Positions 1 through 8,781 of a stretch of DNA of 64,000 bases are shown here, piece by piece (position 1 is the stretch's first letter; each line of letters begins with the position of its first letter). Both the position numbers and the translations under genes were made by a program. Origin of the DNA: CAYXPR01 sp964467255 (GTDB lineage: Bacteria; Pseudomonadota; Alphaproteobacteria; Rickettsiales; RGZB01); assembly GCA_964467255.1 (NCBI GenBank), contig CAYXPR010000005.1:1-64000 (forward strand), read 5' to 3'. The notes under the pieces were generated by a model. It searched no databases. It was not told the DNA's origin and saw nothing but the letters and a program-made list of their open reading frames with translations.

Positions 1-122
1 GGCTCCTCGGGATTGACCGGAGTGGGGGGGGTGCCACCCTGCCGCAATGCTTCCTGCGGCTCAGTGCCTTCTTGCTTTGCACCACCACCGAATATCTTTT
101 TTAGCCCATCAAAAAGACCCAT
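1..122 (-). CDS. Hypothetical small protein, 3' end cut by window edge
   Basis: Reading leftwards from an ATG at 120-122, an open frame runs to the window edge without a stop. The visible 40 residues begin MGLFDGLKKIFGGG and continue with a Gln/Glu/Pro-rich stretch. A purine-rich AAAAGGGG lies shortly upstream as a plausible ribosome binding site. The gene follows the muramidase gene on the same strand with a gap of about 96 bp, so the two may be co-transcribed. The amphipathic N-terminus could contact a membrane, but no family is recognised. Too short for the usual ORF cut-off because it is truncated. Confidence 0.55.
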   Translation of the reverse strand, partial: MGLFDGLKKIFGGGAKQEGTEPQEALRQGGTPPTPVNPEE

Positions 123-218
123 CCAAAACCCCTTTTTATCTTTAGAGGCCCATGATAGCACGCCACCGGTTAAGAACTGGTAAATGAATTTTATATTTAA
201 ATATCAGTGTATTAGTGG

Positions 219-962
219 CTATTTTGCCTTGCTTTCTTCCACTTCCTTCAGGCGGAAGGATTCCGCGCGCGCTTTCCAGCCTTTACTGAACACAGACTGC
301 GAAGGGTTGGCCTCCACAATGTCTTCATATTTTTTCAGGCGGCGTTCCAGCAGCGCGTTATTCACCGCCACATCACCTAATTTTGCACAGACATTGCTGA
401 CCACGCCGATGGTTTGCGGGCCAATCATGCCGTCCACCGTGCAGCCGCCAACGCCGCATTTCGTGGCGCAGCTGTTCGCTGCATCCTGCAACATTTTCAC
501 CGCACCGCTCGGGCCGTGATTCACCGACATGTCAAACAACTGCGGCTGCAACGTGGCAGGTAGCAAATTGATTTTCGGCGTGAGATAATAATGTTCACGG
601 AAAATTTCCACTGCCTCTTCGCGCGTGAGTGCTTTTACATCCGCAATGCTGCAATTCGTACCGCGGCAGCGGCTTAAGGTTTCCTGTGTCACACCCCAAC
701 GCGTGGGCCCGCCTTTATCGGCCGGATGGTTTACGTATGTGCTGCCTTCTGCATCGATGATGCGGTCAATCATGCGGTTAATGGCAAGGTTGGGGTCGCG
801 ACCCGCCGCGCTATTTTGCGTTGCTACCGCTTTCGCATTTTGTGGCGCCGCTGGCGGCGCGACATCACGTTCAGCAAACATCAAAACAGCTGCCACCACA
901 CCCGTTACCAATGCGGTGGTGGTAAACAATAATTCGCGGATATTGGATTGCTTCGGCGCCAC
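219..962 (-). CDS. N-acetylmuramidase, GH108/secretion-activating type, membrane-anchored
   Basis: Predicted peptidoglycan hydrolase of 247 residues. An N-terminal hydrophobic segment (about residues 11-27) precedes a linker and then the GH108 signature: IDRIIDAEGSTYVNHPADKG followed by GPTRWGVTQETL. The Glu in AEG is the expected catalytic acid. The second half (about 150-215), with the GPSGAVKMLQDA and GMIGPQTIG stretches, matches the PG_binding_3 domain normally paired with this catalytic domain. Translation probably starts at GTG (960-962), preceded by AAGGGA. Such enzymes occur in phage lysis cassettes and as housekeeping or export-associated muramidases. No holin or phage genes are adjacent, so a cell-wall role is preferred. 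It is transcribed away from the neighbouring tRNA-Ala. Confidence 0.8.
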   Translation of the reverse strand: MAPKQSNIRELLFTTTALVTGVVAAVLMFAERDVAPPAAPQNAKAVATQNSAAGRDPNLAINRMIDRIIDAEGSTYVNHPADKGGPTRWGVTQETLSRCRGTNCSIADVKALTREEAVEIFREHYYLTPKINLLPATLQPQLFDMSVNHGPSGAVKMLQDAANSCATKCGVGGCTVDGMIGPQTIGVVSNVCAKLGDVAVNNALLERRLKKYEDIVEANPSQSVFSKGWKARAESFRLKEVEESKAK

Positions 963-1148
963 GGTGTTCCCTTGGTTTTATCCTGCTCACCATTGTACAA
1001 TAACCGCCGTGCCGGTGGCACAAAAAAGGGTGAAAAGGGCACGCTTTTAGCCGCAGGGGCAGCAAAATCTGTTTAGAAGCAAAGGGTTACTTTTTGCTTG
1101 ATAAATGAGGGGTTTGCCATTAGTTTACCGCCTCTTCTCAGAAGATGT

Positions 1149-1224
<76 letters not shown>

Positions 1225-1392
1225 AACTTTTTCCTTATATATCAATAAGTTATGTATGTTTTGTGTGTTCCGCACACACAGCGCCTTTGCGCCCATTTTG
1301 GTAGGATGCAAGTGGGTGGTAAGGAGTAAGATGTGCCAGATTCTTAGCAAAAATGGGGTATTTCCTTAAACGCCGTTTTTCGCCACCCACTT
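1225..1392. repeat. 219-bp intergenic element, copy 1 (left 51 bp replaced by the tRNA-Ala 3' half)
   Basis: Contains the A block (CTTTTTCCTTATATATCAATA, then GTGTGTTCCGCACACAC and GCGCCTTTGCGCC) and an 83-bp hairpin block (1310-1392) that begins AAGTGGGTGG and ends CCACCCACTT. If copy 2 is laid over this region with hairpin blocks aligned, its left 51 bp fall on 1174-1224, and its CCACCA coincides exactly with CCACCA at the tRNA 3' end. No gene is seen here. Short open frames on both strands arise from the tRNA and the repeat and are not credible. Confidence 0.85.
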
Positions 1393-1399
1393 CATGCGG

Positions 1400-1618
1400 A
1401 AGTGGGTGGAAAGGACGAGTGTGACAGTATGTGCGAAGATCGACCCACCAATCTTTTTCCTTATATATCAATATGTTAGGTGTGTTTTGTGTGTTCCGCA
1501 CACACAGCGCCTTTGCGCCTATTTTAGTGGGGTGCAAGTGGGTGGTAAGGAGCAGGATGCTGCAAATTCCTGGGAAAAATGCGGCATTTCCTTAAACGCC
1601 GATTTTCGCCACCCACTT
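1400..1618. repeat. 219-bp intergenic element, copy 2 (full)
   Basis: Full-length copy. It has three parts: an S block (1400-1450) beginning AAGTGGGTG and ending GACCCACCA, an A block, and an 83-bp hairpin block (1536-1618) running from AAGTGGGTGG to CCACCCACTT with an inner TAAGGA/TCCTTA pairing. It follows copy 1 after only 7 bp, giving an empty tandem unit, and is followed directly by a broken DUF1971 gene. Outer ends form inverted repeats. Confidence 0.85.
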
Positions 1619-1629
1619 CGTAGAGGAAG

Positions 1630-1823
1630 GTTGGCTCTAAGAAAGGCGTGTGGGGAGTCATTCGGGTACTTGATGGCCAAGTGCGCTATAAGGCGCTTGA
1701 GCCAGAATCCGAAGTGATTCTTGAGCCTGGAGTTTAGTGCTGCCTGATCAACCATATATCGTAGAGCCGCTTGGGTTGATGCGGATACAAGTCGAGTTCC
1801 ACGATACGCACCCCGATCTGTAG
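1630..1823 (+). pseudogene. DUF1971 (TehB-like) domain remnant, 5'-truncated and frameshifted
   Basis: The plus-strand frame at about 1630-1734 reads GVWGVIRVLDGQVRYKALEP and on to a stop. A neighbouring frame from about 1740 continues with LPDQPYIVEPLG, MRIQVEFHDTHPDL and a stop at 1821-1823. Together they form the C-terminal half of the small DUF1971 domain, whose conserved ending is a VEP-LG-...VEF pattern. The gene has therefore lost its 5' end, next to repeat copy 2, and carries a frameshift. From memory, DUF1971 genes often neighbour NO- and tellurite-stress genes, which fits the adjacent cupin-hmp-nsrR set. Not translated as a whole protein. Confidence 0.7.
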
Positions 1824-1865
1824 CTCCCACTGAAAGGTTCCCTCCAGTGACGGCGAAAACTGGAA

Positions 1866-2186
1866 TTACTGATCGCTAAGAATCTTGATAACCAATAGCG
1901 TTAAGGCTTCTTCTGCCTCAACAGCATGGATGGTTTTGGGCAACATATAAAGCCATGCTCCGGGTACGATTTTTTGCGATTCTTCACCAATAATAAAAGA
2001 GCCTTTCCCACTTAAGCATTGCACAATGGCAGAGCCTTGAGCTTGATGAGGAGGCAAAGTTCCGCCTGCTTGAATGGTTACATGAATGGCTTCAAATTGT
2101 GCATTTTTAACAATAGCAGAAAATTTTTCGCCCCCGATGCTTTTCAAATTTATGACTTTATTGGGCAGCGTGTTCTCATTGGGCAT
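1866..2186 (-). CDS. Cupin-domain protein
   Basis: Small single-domain cupin of 106 residues. The two beta-barrel motifs are visible: GGTLPPHQAQGSAIVQCLSG (motif 1, with one clear His) and PGAWLYMLPKTIHAVEAEE (motif 2, with a His). A metal site is possible but not fully canonical. It follows hmp on the same strand after 46 bp and is probably co-transcribed from the NsrR-controlled promoter. Cupins of this size accompany flavohaemoglobin or denitrification genes in many proteobacteria; the substrate is unknown. Confidence 0.75.
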   Translation of the reverse strand: MPNENTLPNKVINLKSIGGEKFSAIVKNAQFEAIHVTIQAGGTLPPHQAQGSAIVQCLSGKGSFIIGEESQKIVPGAWLYMLPKTIHAVEAEEALTLLVIKILSDQ

Positions 2187-2232
2187 TTCTTCTCTCCTTA
2201 TTGTTCATGATGCGCCGCGTAGTGGGCAGTTA

Positions 2233-3450
2233 TCAGGCCGCCTGTAATTCCTGACGCGGTCCGAAGAACTCGAAATACACCTGTGATGCGGGAATGCCCC
2301 ATTTTATCAGGTCATGATAGATGGACACCATGAAGGGCTGCGGTCCGCAGAAATAATAATCCGCATCCCGCGCTGGCAATAGCCCTTCGATATATTCCGC
2401 CGTGACTAAGCCAGTGCTGGCATTGCCCGTGCGTTCTCCGGCATCGCTGTAGCGGTGATAGACTTTCAGATTCGTGTGCTGCTGTGCAAGTGCATCCACC
2501 GCTTTGCCAAAAGCCTGCACGTTTTCATTTAATGCAGCGTGAATAAAAATAATCTCGCGTTTAGGGAATGCATCCAGCGCGGAAAGCAGGATGCTCATGA
2601 TTGGTGTGATGCCAACGCCGGCGGCAAGTAGTACCAGCGGGCGCTCGTGCTTCTCTGTCACATCGAGGAAAAATTCTCCGCATGGAGGTGCGATTTCAAT
2701 CGTATCGCCCGGTTCCATTTTATCATGCAGCATGTTAGAAACATAGCCGGCAGGCGTGTTCGCTTCAGGGGGTAATTCACGCTTCACACTAATCCGGAAA
2801 TGTGGCTGTCCCGGTTTATCGGACAGGCTATAATTCCGCATGGTGGTTTGACCATCCGGGGTTTTGACCCGCACGGTGATATATTGTCCCGGCTTGAAGG
2901 CGGGAAGCGGCGCGCCATCGGCTGCCACCAGATAGAATGAAGTGATGTTGGAACTTTCTTTTTCCTTCCGGCTGATGCGGAATGATTTGAAACCTTCCCA
3001 GCCACCGGGTTTCTTGGCATTTGCATCATAAATCTGCTGTTCACGGCCAATCAAAATATCGGCAAGGAAACCATAGGCGGCAGCCCATGCATTAATAATT
3101 TCATCCGTTGCTGCTTCACCCAGCACCTCACGAATCGAAGCCAGAAGATTCTCCCCTACAATCGGATAGTGCTCCGGTTTAATCATCAGCGATGCGTGCT
3201 TTTGGGCAATTAACTCCACCGCGCCACCCAACACTTCAAGATTGTCGATGTTAGCAGCATAGGCCGTAATCGCACCCGCCAATGCACGTTGCTGCTTGCC
3301 TGCGGTTTGGTGTGCCGGGTTAAAGAACGGCGCTACTTCCGGATTATGCGAGAACATCCGCTTGTAAAAATGCCGTGTCAGGGTTTCGCCATGCTCTGCC
3401 AGCACAGGGGCGGTGGATTTAACAATCGCAATGGTTTTTTCGTCTAACAT
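2233..3450 (-). CDS. hmp: Flavohaemoprotein, nitric oxide dioxygenase
   Basis: Oxidises NO to nitrate using O2, haem, FAD and NAD(P)H in the cytoplasm. The 405 residues show the three expected domains. A globin domain (1-140) carries the proximal-His region AQKHASLMIKPEHYPIVGE. A ferredoxin-reductase FAD domain carries RNYSLSDKPG, and an NAD domain carries GVGITPIMS and ends with YFCGPQPFM...QVYFEFFGP. Length matches Hmp. The start at 3450 lies 12 bp from a palindromic operator, with nsrR divergent on the other side. The downstream cupin gene probably shares its transcript. This is the canonical NO-detoxification arrangement. Confidence 0.95.
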   Translation of the reverse strand: MLDEKTIAIVKSTAPVLAEHGETLTRHFYKRMFSHNPEVAPFFNPAHQTAGKQQRALAGAITAYAANIDNLEVLGGAVELIAQKHASLMIKPEHYPIVGENLLASIREVLGEAATDEIINAWAAAYGFLADILIGREQQIYDANAKKPGGWEGFKSFRISRKEKESSNITSFYLVAADGAPLPAFKPGQYITVRVKTPDGQTTMRNYSLSDKPGQPHFRISVKRELPPEANTPAGYVSNMLHDKMEPGDTIEIAPPCGEFFLDVTEKHERPLVLLAAGVGITPIMSILLSALDAFPKREIIFIHAALNENVQAFGKAVDALAQQHTNLKVYHRYSDAGERTGNASTGLVTAEYIEGLLPARDADYYFCGPQPFMVSIYHDLIKWGIPASQVYFEFFGPRQELQAA

Positions 3451-3465
3451 GACAGCTCCTTACAT

Positions 3466-3488
3466 AATATGTAGATTAAATACATATT
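3466..3488. promoter_or_regulatory. Probable NsrR operator between hmp and nsrR
   Basis: A 23-bp dyad AATATGTAGAT-T-AAATACATATT sits at the centre of a longer perfect inverted repeat: ACATAATATGTA (3462-3473) and TACATATTATGT (3481-3492). It resembles the published 11-1-11 NsrR consensus with ATG(C/T)AT half-sites. It lies just upstream of hmp and overlaps the 5' leader of nsrR, so NsrR probably represses hmp and itself until NO damages its Fe-S cluster. Confidence 0.75.
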
Positions 3489-3527
3489 ATGTTTATAATC
3501 ACTTCTCAGATATTTTACAAGACGATT

Positions 3528-3950
3528 ATGCAACTAACCCAATTTACCGATTATGGCCTAAGAAGCCTTATGTATCTGGCCGCACAGCCGGACAGATTGT
3601 GCAGCGTTCGTGAAATAGCTGAGCATTACGCCATCTCCAGAAACCATCTGGTAAAAGTGGTACATCGCCTTGCCCAGCTTGGTTACATTACCAGTAGCAA
3701 GGGTAAAGGCGGGGGTGTAAAATTGGCAAACCAATCCAATGACATACAATTAGGTGATCTTATTGCGGCATTGGAACCAAACATGCATCTGGTAGAGTGC
3801 TTTAATCGTGAAACGAATACATGTACGGTTGTCAGTGCCTGTAGCCTTAAGCATTTTCTTGCAGATGCCAATAGAGCCTTCTTGCAAGACCTTAATAAGC
3901 ACACGCTGGCAGATGCAGTGGCTAACAAGAAATTATTCCTCAAACGCTAG
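3528..3950 (+). CDS. nsrR: Rrf2-family NO-sensing repressor
   Basis: Winged-helix regulator of the Rrf2 family, 140 residues from the ATG at 3528 (MQLTQFTDYGLR). A longer frame from 3489 would begin inside the operator and is not favoured. The HTH region reads REIAEHYAISRNHLVKVVHR. Three Cys in ECFNRETNTCTVVSAC have the C-x7-C-x5-C spacing of the NsrR [Fe-S] ligands, separating it from RirA or IscR. Divergent from hmp with a shared palindromic operator, so it is most likely its repressor. Confidence 0.9.
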   Translation: MQLTQFTDYGLRSLMYLAAQPDRLCSVREIAEHYAISRNHLVKVVHRLAQLGYITSSKGKGGGVKLANQSNDIQLGDLIAALEPNMHLVECFNRETNTCTVVSACSLKHFLADANRAFLQDLNKHTLADAVANKKLFLKR

Positions 3951-3988
3951 CCTAGCACACACCCCTTCGTACTTCAGGTCAAAACACA

Positions 3989-4207
3989 AAGTGGGTGAAA
4001 AGGACGAGTGTGACAGTATGTGCGTGGGCCGACCCACCAATCTTTTTCCTTATATATCAATAACTTAGGTATATTTTGTGTGTTCCGCACACACAGCGCC
4101 TTTGCGCCTATTTATGACCCTAGCAAGTGGGTCCTGAGGAACGTGATATAGCAACATCCTGCCAATAATGCCCTATTTCCTCGAATGCCAATTTCAGCGA
4201 CCCACTT
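3989..4207. repeat. 219-bp intergenic element, copy 3 (full)
   Basis: Same three-block layout and exact length as copy 2. The S block is 3989-4039 and the hairpin block 4125-4207 (83 bp). The S and A blocks are nearly identical to copy 2; the hairpin interior is more diverged but the AAGTGGGT and ACCCACTT ends are kept. It lies between nsrR and copB, separating the NO and copper modules. Confidence 0.85.
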
Positions 4208-4232
4208 GGTGCCCATTTCTTTGCTAATTCAA

Positions 4233-4961
4233 TTAGAACCAGAAGCGAATACCGCCGCGCAGCGTCACATCATCGGTTGATTCACCTGACGTATGCGCAA
4301 TATGGGCAGTTTCGCCAGTAAGCTGTGTATAATTCAAATCCACATATGGCGCGAACTTGCGATCTATTTCATAGCGAAGCTGCAGCCCGAGTTCAATGTT
4401 GGTCAAACCTGTGCCAACCTGTAAGTCTGGTACATCGCGTACAGAAAAATTAAGCTCGGTGTAAGGTTGTGCAATAAAGTCCTGCGTTATCCTGAGTTCT
4501 ATCGACTGATTAAAGCGTGCGCTTAAATCTCCTTCGTTGCTCAAAAATGCATGGGCTTTGGTTTCAAAGAAATAGGGCGCGATACCCTCAAAGCCTACCG
4601 TTGCATAGGTGCGCGAAACAGGATCCACATCTTGCCGCACGCCCACTTGTAAATCCCAATAATCTGCAACATTCCTGCTATAGAGCGCCCACAGTTCGGC
4701 CTGTTTATTTTCGCCGTTCAGCCGTTCCCCTTCCGTGTGCAGCCAGAGCTTATTAATGTCTCCACCCGTCCAGGCATCCACGTCCCATGTGAAGAGTCCG
4801 CCATCTTTATCTTTTGCACCATCAACCTCTGCCTTAACCATGTAAAAAATAGGGTCGTCGTGCCACGCTTTAGGATCATCATGCCCTTCATGTTCTTCTT
4901 GTGCCCATGCGGATGGTATGAAAATCAATAATCCCAGAATTACGAAGTATATTATCCTCAT
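4233..4961 (-). CDS. copB: Outer-membrane copper-resistance protein CopB
   Basis: Predicted outer-membrane beta-barrel of the CopB family, used in sequestration or release of copper. From the ATG at 4961 (MRIIYFVILGLLIFIPSAWA) there is a clear Sec signal peptide, then a short His/Asp-rich segment (EEHEGHDDPKAWHDDP). Alternating barrel strands follow, ending in aromatic Phe (RGGIRFWF), typical for BAM substrates. A longer upstream frame exists, but the ATG used here overlaps the copA stop in an ATGA, indicating translational coupling. Last gene of the csoR-ATPase-copA-copB operon. Confidence 0.88.
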   Translation of the reverse strand: MRIIYFVILGLLIFIPSAWAQEEHEGHDDPKAWHDDPIFYMVKAEVDGAKDKDGGLFTWDVDAWTGGDINKLWLHTEGERLNGENKQAELWALYSRNVADYWDLQVGVRQDVDPVSRTYATVGFEGIAPYFFETKAHAFLSNEGDLSARFNQSIELRITQDFIAQPYTELNFSVRDVPDLQVGTGLTNIELGLQLRYEIDRKFAPYVDLNYTQLTGETAHIAHTSGESTDDVTLRGGIRFWF

Positions 4962-6562
4962 TGTTTTTCTCCCTTCGGTGGAGAAACGATAAGTTCTGTC
5001 ATCATTCCAGAAGCCATATGGTATAGAAGATGGCAGTGGAACGACCACTCTCCGGCTTCATTTGCAGTAAGCAATACGGAAGCAGATTTTCCGGGCGGCA
5101 CAATAATCGTATGTTTGCTTGGCATCAATGAAGCTGGTTGCCCATTCTCCAACTGCACAAACATCCCATGCAAGTGCATCGGATGCGCCATCATGGTTTC
5201 GTTCACGAACGTCATTCTTATACGTTCCCCGTATTTAAGCCGGATGGGTTTGGCCTGATGATGGGTAGCACCGTTGATGGTCCAAATGTAGCGCTCCATA
5301 TTGCCACCCAGCTTAAGGGTAACTTCCTTTGTGGGCTTACGTGTATCCTTATGCGGGGTGCGGGATTTCAAATCCTTATATGTGAGTGCATGCTGGCCTT
5401 CGGGTGTAGACATGTTAGCCCAGCCATAAGTGCGCTTCGGATTCCCCGCCGCCATATCATGTGACATATCCATCCCCTCCATTTTCATATCGCCCATATC
5501 CATGCCTTCCATTCCCATATCATCCATCGTAAGAAGGGTACGGGGTTTTAAGGCAGGAATGGCAGCTTCCATCCCGACGCGAGGTGCGAGGGTACCGCGA
5601 ACATACCCGGTGCGATCAATCGGCTCCGCAAGGATCGTATAGGCTTTATCTGCTTTTGGCGTCACAATCACATCGTAGGTTTCCGCAACAGCGATACGGA
5701 ATTCATCAGCATCAACGGGCACAACATCCTGTCCATCTGCCTGCACTACTTGCATCTTAAGTCCGGGAATCCGCACATCGAAAAAACTCATGGAAGAGGC
5801 GTTGATAAAGCGCAGCCGCACGCGCTCACCCGGATTGAAAATTCCGGCCCAGTTATCCTTTGCGGATTTGCCGTTTATCAAGAACGTATAGCCACTCACA
5901 TCGGCAAGGTCAGTGGGACCCATGCGCATATCGCCCCACGCCAGTCTGTCGTCCAGCGCCGCACCGAATCCTTCCTCTTTTACATCGTCTATGAAATCTC
6001 TCACGGTACGCAGATGGTGATTGTAATAGTCCGAGTCCGCTTTCAGGTTTTGCAGAATGCGCGTCGGGTTTTCCTCCGTGAAATCGGAAAGCAGCACTAC
6101 ATAATCTCTATCTGACTTCACGCTGTCATTTTCTTTGGGCTCAATCACAATCGAGCCATAGAGCCCTGCCTGCTCCTGAAGATTGGAGTGGGAATGATAC
6201 CAATAGGTTCCCGCCTGCCTTACCTTAAAACGGTAGGTAAATGTTTTTCCCGGCTTAATGCCAGTGAAGCCATTAAGCCCCGGCACGCCATCCATACCGC
6301 CCGGCAATAAAATACCATGCCAGTGGATGGAGGTATCCACATCCAGATGATTGGTAACATGCACCACCACATCCTCACCTTCTTTCCAGCGCATCGTGGG
6401 GCCGGGCAATTGATCGTTGATGGTAATTGCTTTCACGGGGTTGCCGGTGGCCATCACATCTTTGATGGCGATATCGAGATAATATTCCCCCGCTTCTGCG
6501 TTGGCAGTAAAGCCAAACAGAAAAGTAAGAACAATCAGCCCAATGCTAATCCAGTTTTTCAT
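4958..6562 (-). CDS. copA: Multicopper oxidase CopA (copper resistance)
   Basis: Periplasmic multicopper oxidase of 534 residues, thought to oxidise Cu(I) to less toxic Cu(II). A signal peptide (about 1-24) precedes three cupredoxin domains. Copper-binding motifs are visible in order: HWHG, YWYHSHSNLQEQ, HPMHLHGMF and HCHLLYHMASGM, which provide the type 1, 2 and 3 copper ligands. A Met/Asp/His-rich loop near residues 350-370 (MGMEGMDMGDMKM) is typical of CopA and probably gathers extra copper. Overlaps the ATPase gene upstream by 17 bp and copB downstream by 4 bp, so all are one operon. The symbol follows Pcopper-type naming and is not the ATPase. Confidence 0.93.
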   Translation of the reverse strand: MKNWISIGLIVLTFLFGFTANAEAGEYYLDIAIKDVMATGNPVKAITINDQLPGPTMRWKEGEDVVVHVTNHLDVDTSIHWHGILLPGGMDGVPGLNGFTGIKPGKTFTYRFKVRQAGTYWYHSHSNLQEQAGLYGSIVIEPKENDSVKSDRDYVVLLSDFTEENPTRILQNLKADSDYYNHHLRTVRDFIDDVKEEGFGAALDDRLAWGDMRMGPTDLADVSGYTFLINGKSAKDNWAGIFNPGERVRLRFINASSMSFFDVRIPGLKMQVVQADGQDVVPVDADEFRIAVAETYDVIVTPKADKAYTILAEPIDRTGYVRGTLAPRVGMEAAIPALKPRTLLTMDDMGMEGMDMGDMKMEGMDMSHDMAAGNPKRTYGWANMSTPEGQHALTYKDLKSRTPHKDTRKPTKEVTLKLGGNMERYIWTINGATHHQAKPIRLKYGERIRMTFVNETMMAHPMHLHGMFVQLENGQPASLMPSKHTIIVPPGKSASVLLTANEAGEWSFHCHLLYHMASGMMTELIVSPPKGEKQ

Positions 6563-8774
6563 GACGAAGCCTCAGGCTATTGAATATCACCGAAACGGAA
6601 CTGAGAGCCATCGCGGCGCTCGCGAAGACCGGACTTAGCAACGTACCGAAGAATGGATAAAGCGCACCAGCCGCGATTGGAACCCCGAGCGCATTATAGA
6701 CAAAGGCAAAGAAAAGATTCTGCCGGATATTCCGCATCGTCGCGCGACTTAAGTGGCGCGCTCTCACGATACCCATCAGGTCACCTTTGACCAAAGTAAT
6801 CCCCGCGCTTTCCATCGCAACATCCGCACCCGTACCCATGGCAATACCTACGCTTGCCTCCGCAAGTGCAGGGGCATCATTGATACCATCCCCCGCCATG
6901 GCAACCTTTCGTCCCTGCTCCTGTAACTTACGAACAGCGGCGTTTTTTTGTTCGGGAAGCACATCAGCCTCCACTTCTTCGATTCCCACTTTTCGAGCTA
7001 CGGCCAAGGCGGTGACACGGTTATCACCTGTCAGCATCACCACACGGAGCCCATCCGCTTTAAGTAATCGTATCGCTTCTTTCGTTGTCGCTTTGATAGG
7101 ATCAGCCACCGTAATCAATCCTGCCGCTTTTCCATCGATGGCAATGAACATTGCCGTCTGCCCCTCCGCACGATACTCATCTGCTTTTTCTTTGAGTCCG
7201 GAAGGATTGATTTTGAGGGCATCAAACAATGCGAGGTTCCCAAGTGCCACCTGTTTGCCATTTACTGTGCCTTTAACACCCTTGCCTGTGACGGAGGAAA
7301 AGTCCTTTACTGTAGCTAGAGAAATAGCTTTGGCTTTCGCACCATTGACGATGGCAGCTGCGAGTGGGTGCTCGCTTCCTTGTTCAAGGCTTGCCGCGCA
7401 AGTAAGCACTTCCTCTTCCTTGAAACCCTCCAGTGTTACTACTTTCATGAGTTTGGGTTTGCCCTCAGTCAGCGTGCCGGTCTTATCCACGATAAGCGTA
7501 TCGACCTTCTCCAGCGTTTCCAGCGCCTCGGCGTTCTTGATGAGAACACCGGCCGTAGCACCCCTGCCAGTTCCCGCCATGATGGACATTGGTGTCGCAA
7601 GGCCAAGGGCGCAGGGGCAGGCAATAATGAGCACCGCCACAGCATTTAAGATAGCGTAGCCGATTCTTGGTTCGGGGCCATAAATTCCCCAAATAATCGC
7701 CGTCACCACAGCAACCAGTATCACTGCAGGAACAAAGTAACCGGCAACCTGATCGGCAAGTCTTTGGATGGGTGCGCGTGTGCGCTGCGCTTTTGAAACC
7801 ATTTCCACAATCTGCGAAAGCAAAGTTTCGCTTCCCACACGCTCTGCGCGCATGGTGAAGCTGCCTGTTCCGTTGAGTGTTGCTCCCGTTACTTTGCTTC
7901 CCGCCGTTTTTTCCACCGGCACCGGCTCACCTGTCATCATAGATTCATCCACGGAACTGCTACCTTCCAGCACCACACCATCTACTGGGATCTTCTCGCC
8001 CGGACGGACTCGAAGTACATCCCCCTTCTTCACGTCCGCAAGTTCTATCTCTTCCTCTGTTCCATCTTCTCGAATGACCCGCGCTTTTGCGGGCGCAAGA
8101 TTGAGGAGCGCTTTGATAGCACTAGACGTTTGAGCGCGCGCCTTCAATTCTAGCACCTGCCCCAGAAGCACCAGCGCTGTAATCACAGAGGCCGCCTCGA
8201 AATAAACCTGCATGTTCTCACTGGCCGCTCCCAGCCATTGGCTAAGTTGGCCCGGCATTACCGTGATAATCACGCTGTAAATATATGCGACACTCACCCC
8301 AAGCGCGATAAGGCTGAACATATTTAGGCTTCGATGTTTGAGTGAATCCCAACCACGGGTGAAGAAGGGCCACCCTGCCCAGAGAACGACTGGCGTAGCA
8401 ATCGCCAGCTGTATCCAGTTAGAGGCACGGCCCATAAGCAGCGCATGTAAGTCCTCGCTTACAAGATGCGCACCCATCGTTACAAATAGCAGTGGCAAGG
8501 AAAGAATCGCGGCCACCCAGAAGCGCCGCGTCATATCATGCAGTTCAGTTAAATCTTCTTCACCGCCCGTATCGACAGGCTCAAGAGCCATGCCGCATTT
8601 GGGGCAGGTCCCCGGGCCTTTCTGCCGCACCTCCGGATGCATCGGGCAGGTGTAAATTACATCCGCACCCACTTCCCGCACTGGCTGAGTTTCCTTCGGC
8701 TTATGATGACAGCAGGAATGTCCCCCGTGTGGGGATTCTTCTGCTTTATGATGCTGATGTTTTGTATGATCCAT
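6546..8774 (-). CDS. Cu(+)-exporting P1B-type ATPase
   Basis: Inner-membrane copper pump, 742 residues from the ATG at 8774 (MDHTKHQHHK); the longer frame runs into csoR and is rejected. It has a His/Cys-rich N-tail, a zinc-ribbon-like heavy-metal domain (YTCPMHPEVRQKGPGTCPKC) instead of classical GMxCxxC domains, membrane helices, an actuator TGEP loop, the intramembrane CPC (386-388), phosphorylated Asp430 in DKTGT, an HP motif (SEHPLAAA) and GDGINDAPAL. CPC plus the neighbours CopA, CopB and CsoR indicate Cu(I). It is similar in organisation to CopA/SilP-type ATPases with the N-terminal binding domain. Confidence 0.93.
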   Translation of the reverse strand: MDHTKHQHHKAEESPHGGHSCCHHKPKETQPVREVGADVIYTCPMHPEVRQKGPGTCPKCGMALEPVDTGGEEDLTELHDMTRRFWVAAILSLPLLFVTMGAHLVSEDLHALLMGRASNWIQLAIATPVVLWAGWPFFTRGWDSLKHRSLNMFSLIALGVSVAYIYSVIITVMPGQLSQWLGAASENMQVYFEAASVITALVLLGQVLELKARAQTSSAIKALLNLAPAKARVIREDGTEEEIELADVKKGDVLRVRPGEKIPVDGVVLEGSSSVDESMMTGEPVPVEKTAGSKVTGATLNGTGSFTMRAERVGSETLLSQIVEMVSKAQRTRAPIQRLADQVAGYFVPAVILVAVVTAIIWGIYGPEPRIGYAILNAVAVLIIACPCALGLATPMSIMAGTGRGATAGVLIKNAEALETLEKVDTLIVDKTGTLTEGKPKLMKVVTLEGFKEEEVLTCAASLEQGSEHPLAAAIVNGAKAKAISLATVKDFSSVTGKGVKGTVNGKQVALGNLALFDALKINPSGLKEKADEYRAEGQTAMFIAIDGKAAGLITVADPIKATTKEAIRLLKADGLRVVMLTGDNRVTALAVARKVGIEEVEADVLPEQKNAAVRKLQEQGRKVAMAGDGINDAPALAEASVGIAMGTGADVAMESAGITLVKGDLMGIVRARHLSRATMRNIRQNLFFAFVYNALGVPIAAGALYPFFGTLLSPVFASAAMALSSVSVIFNSLRLRHEKLD

Positions 8775-8781
8775 AACTTTT

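Noticed and set aside
992..1001. Palindrome ATTGTACAAT upstream of the muramidase gene
   Set aside because: Only 10 bp and matches no known operator. Could be a regulator site but cannot be supported.
625..1050. 141-codon plus-strand open frame opposite the muramidase gene
   Set aside because: It is antisense to a clear GH108 gene, with no family features.
1077..1099. AAGCAAA/TTTGCTT hairpin upstream of tRNA-Ala
   Set aside because: A weak 7-bp stem without a following T-run. It does not follow a plus-strand gene, so it was not called a terminator.
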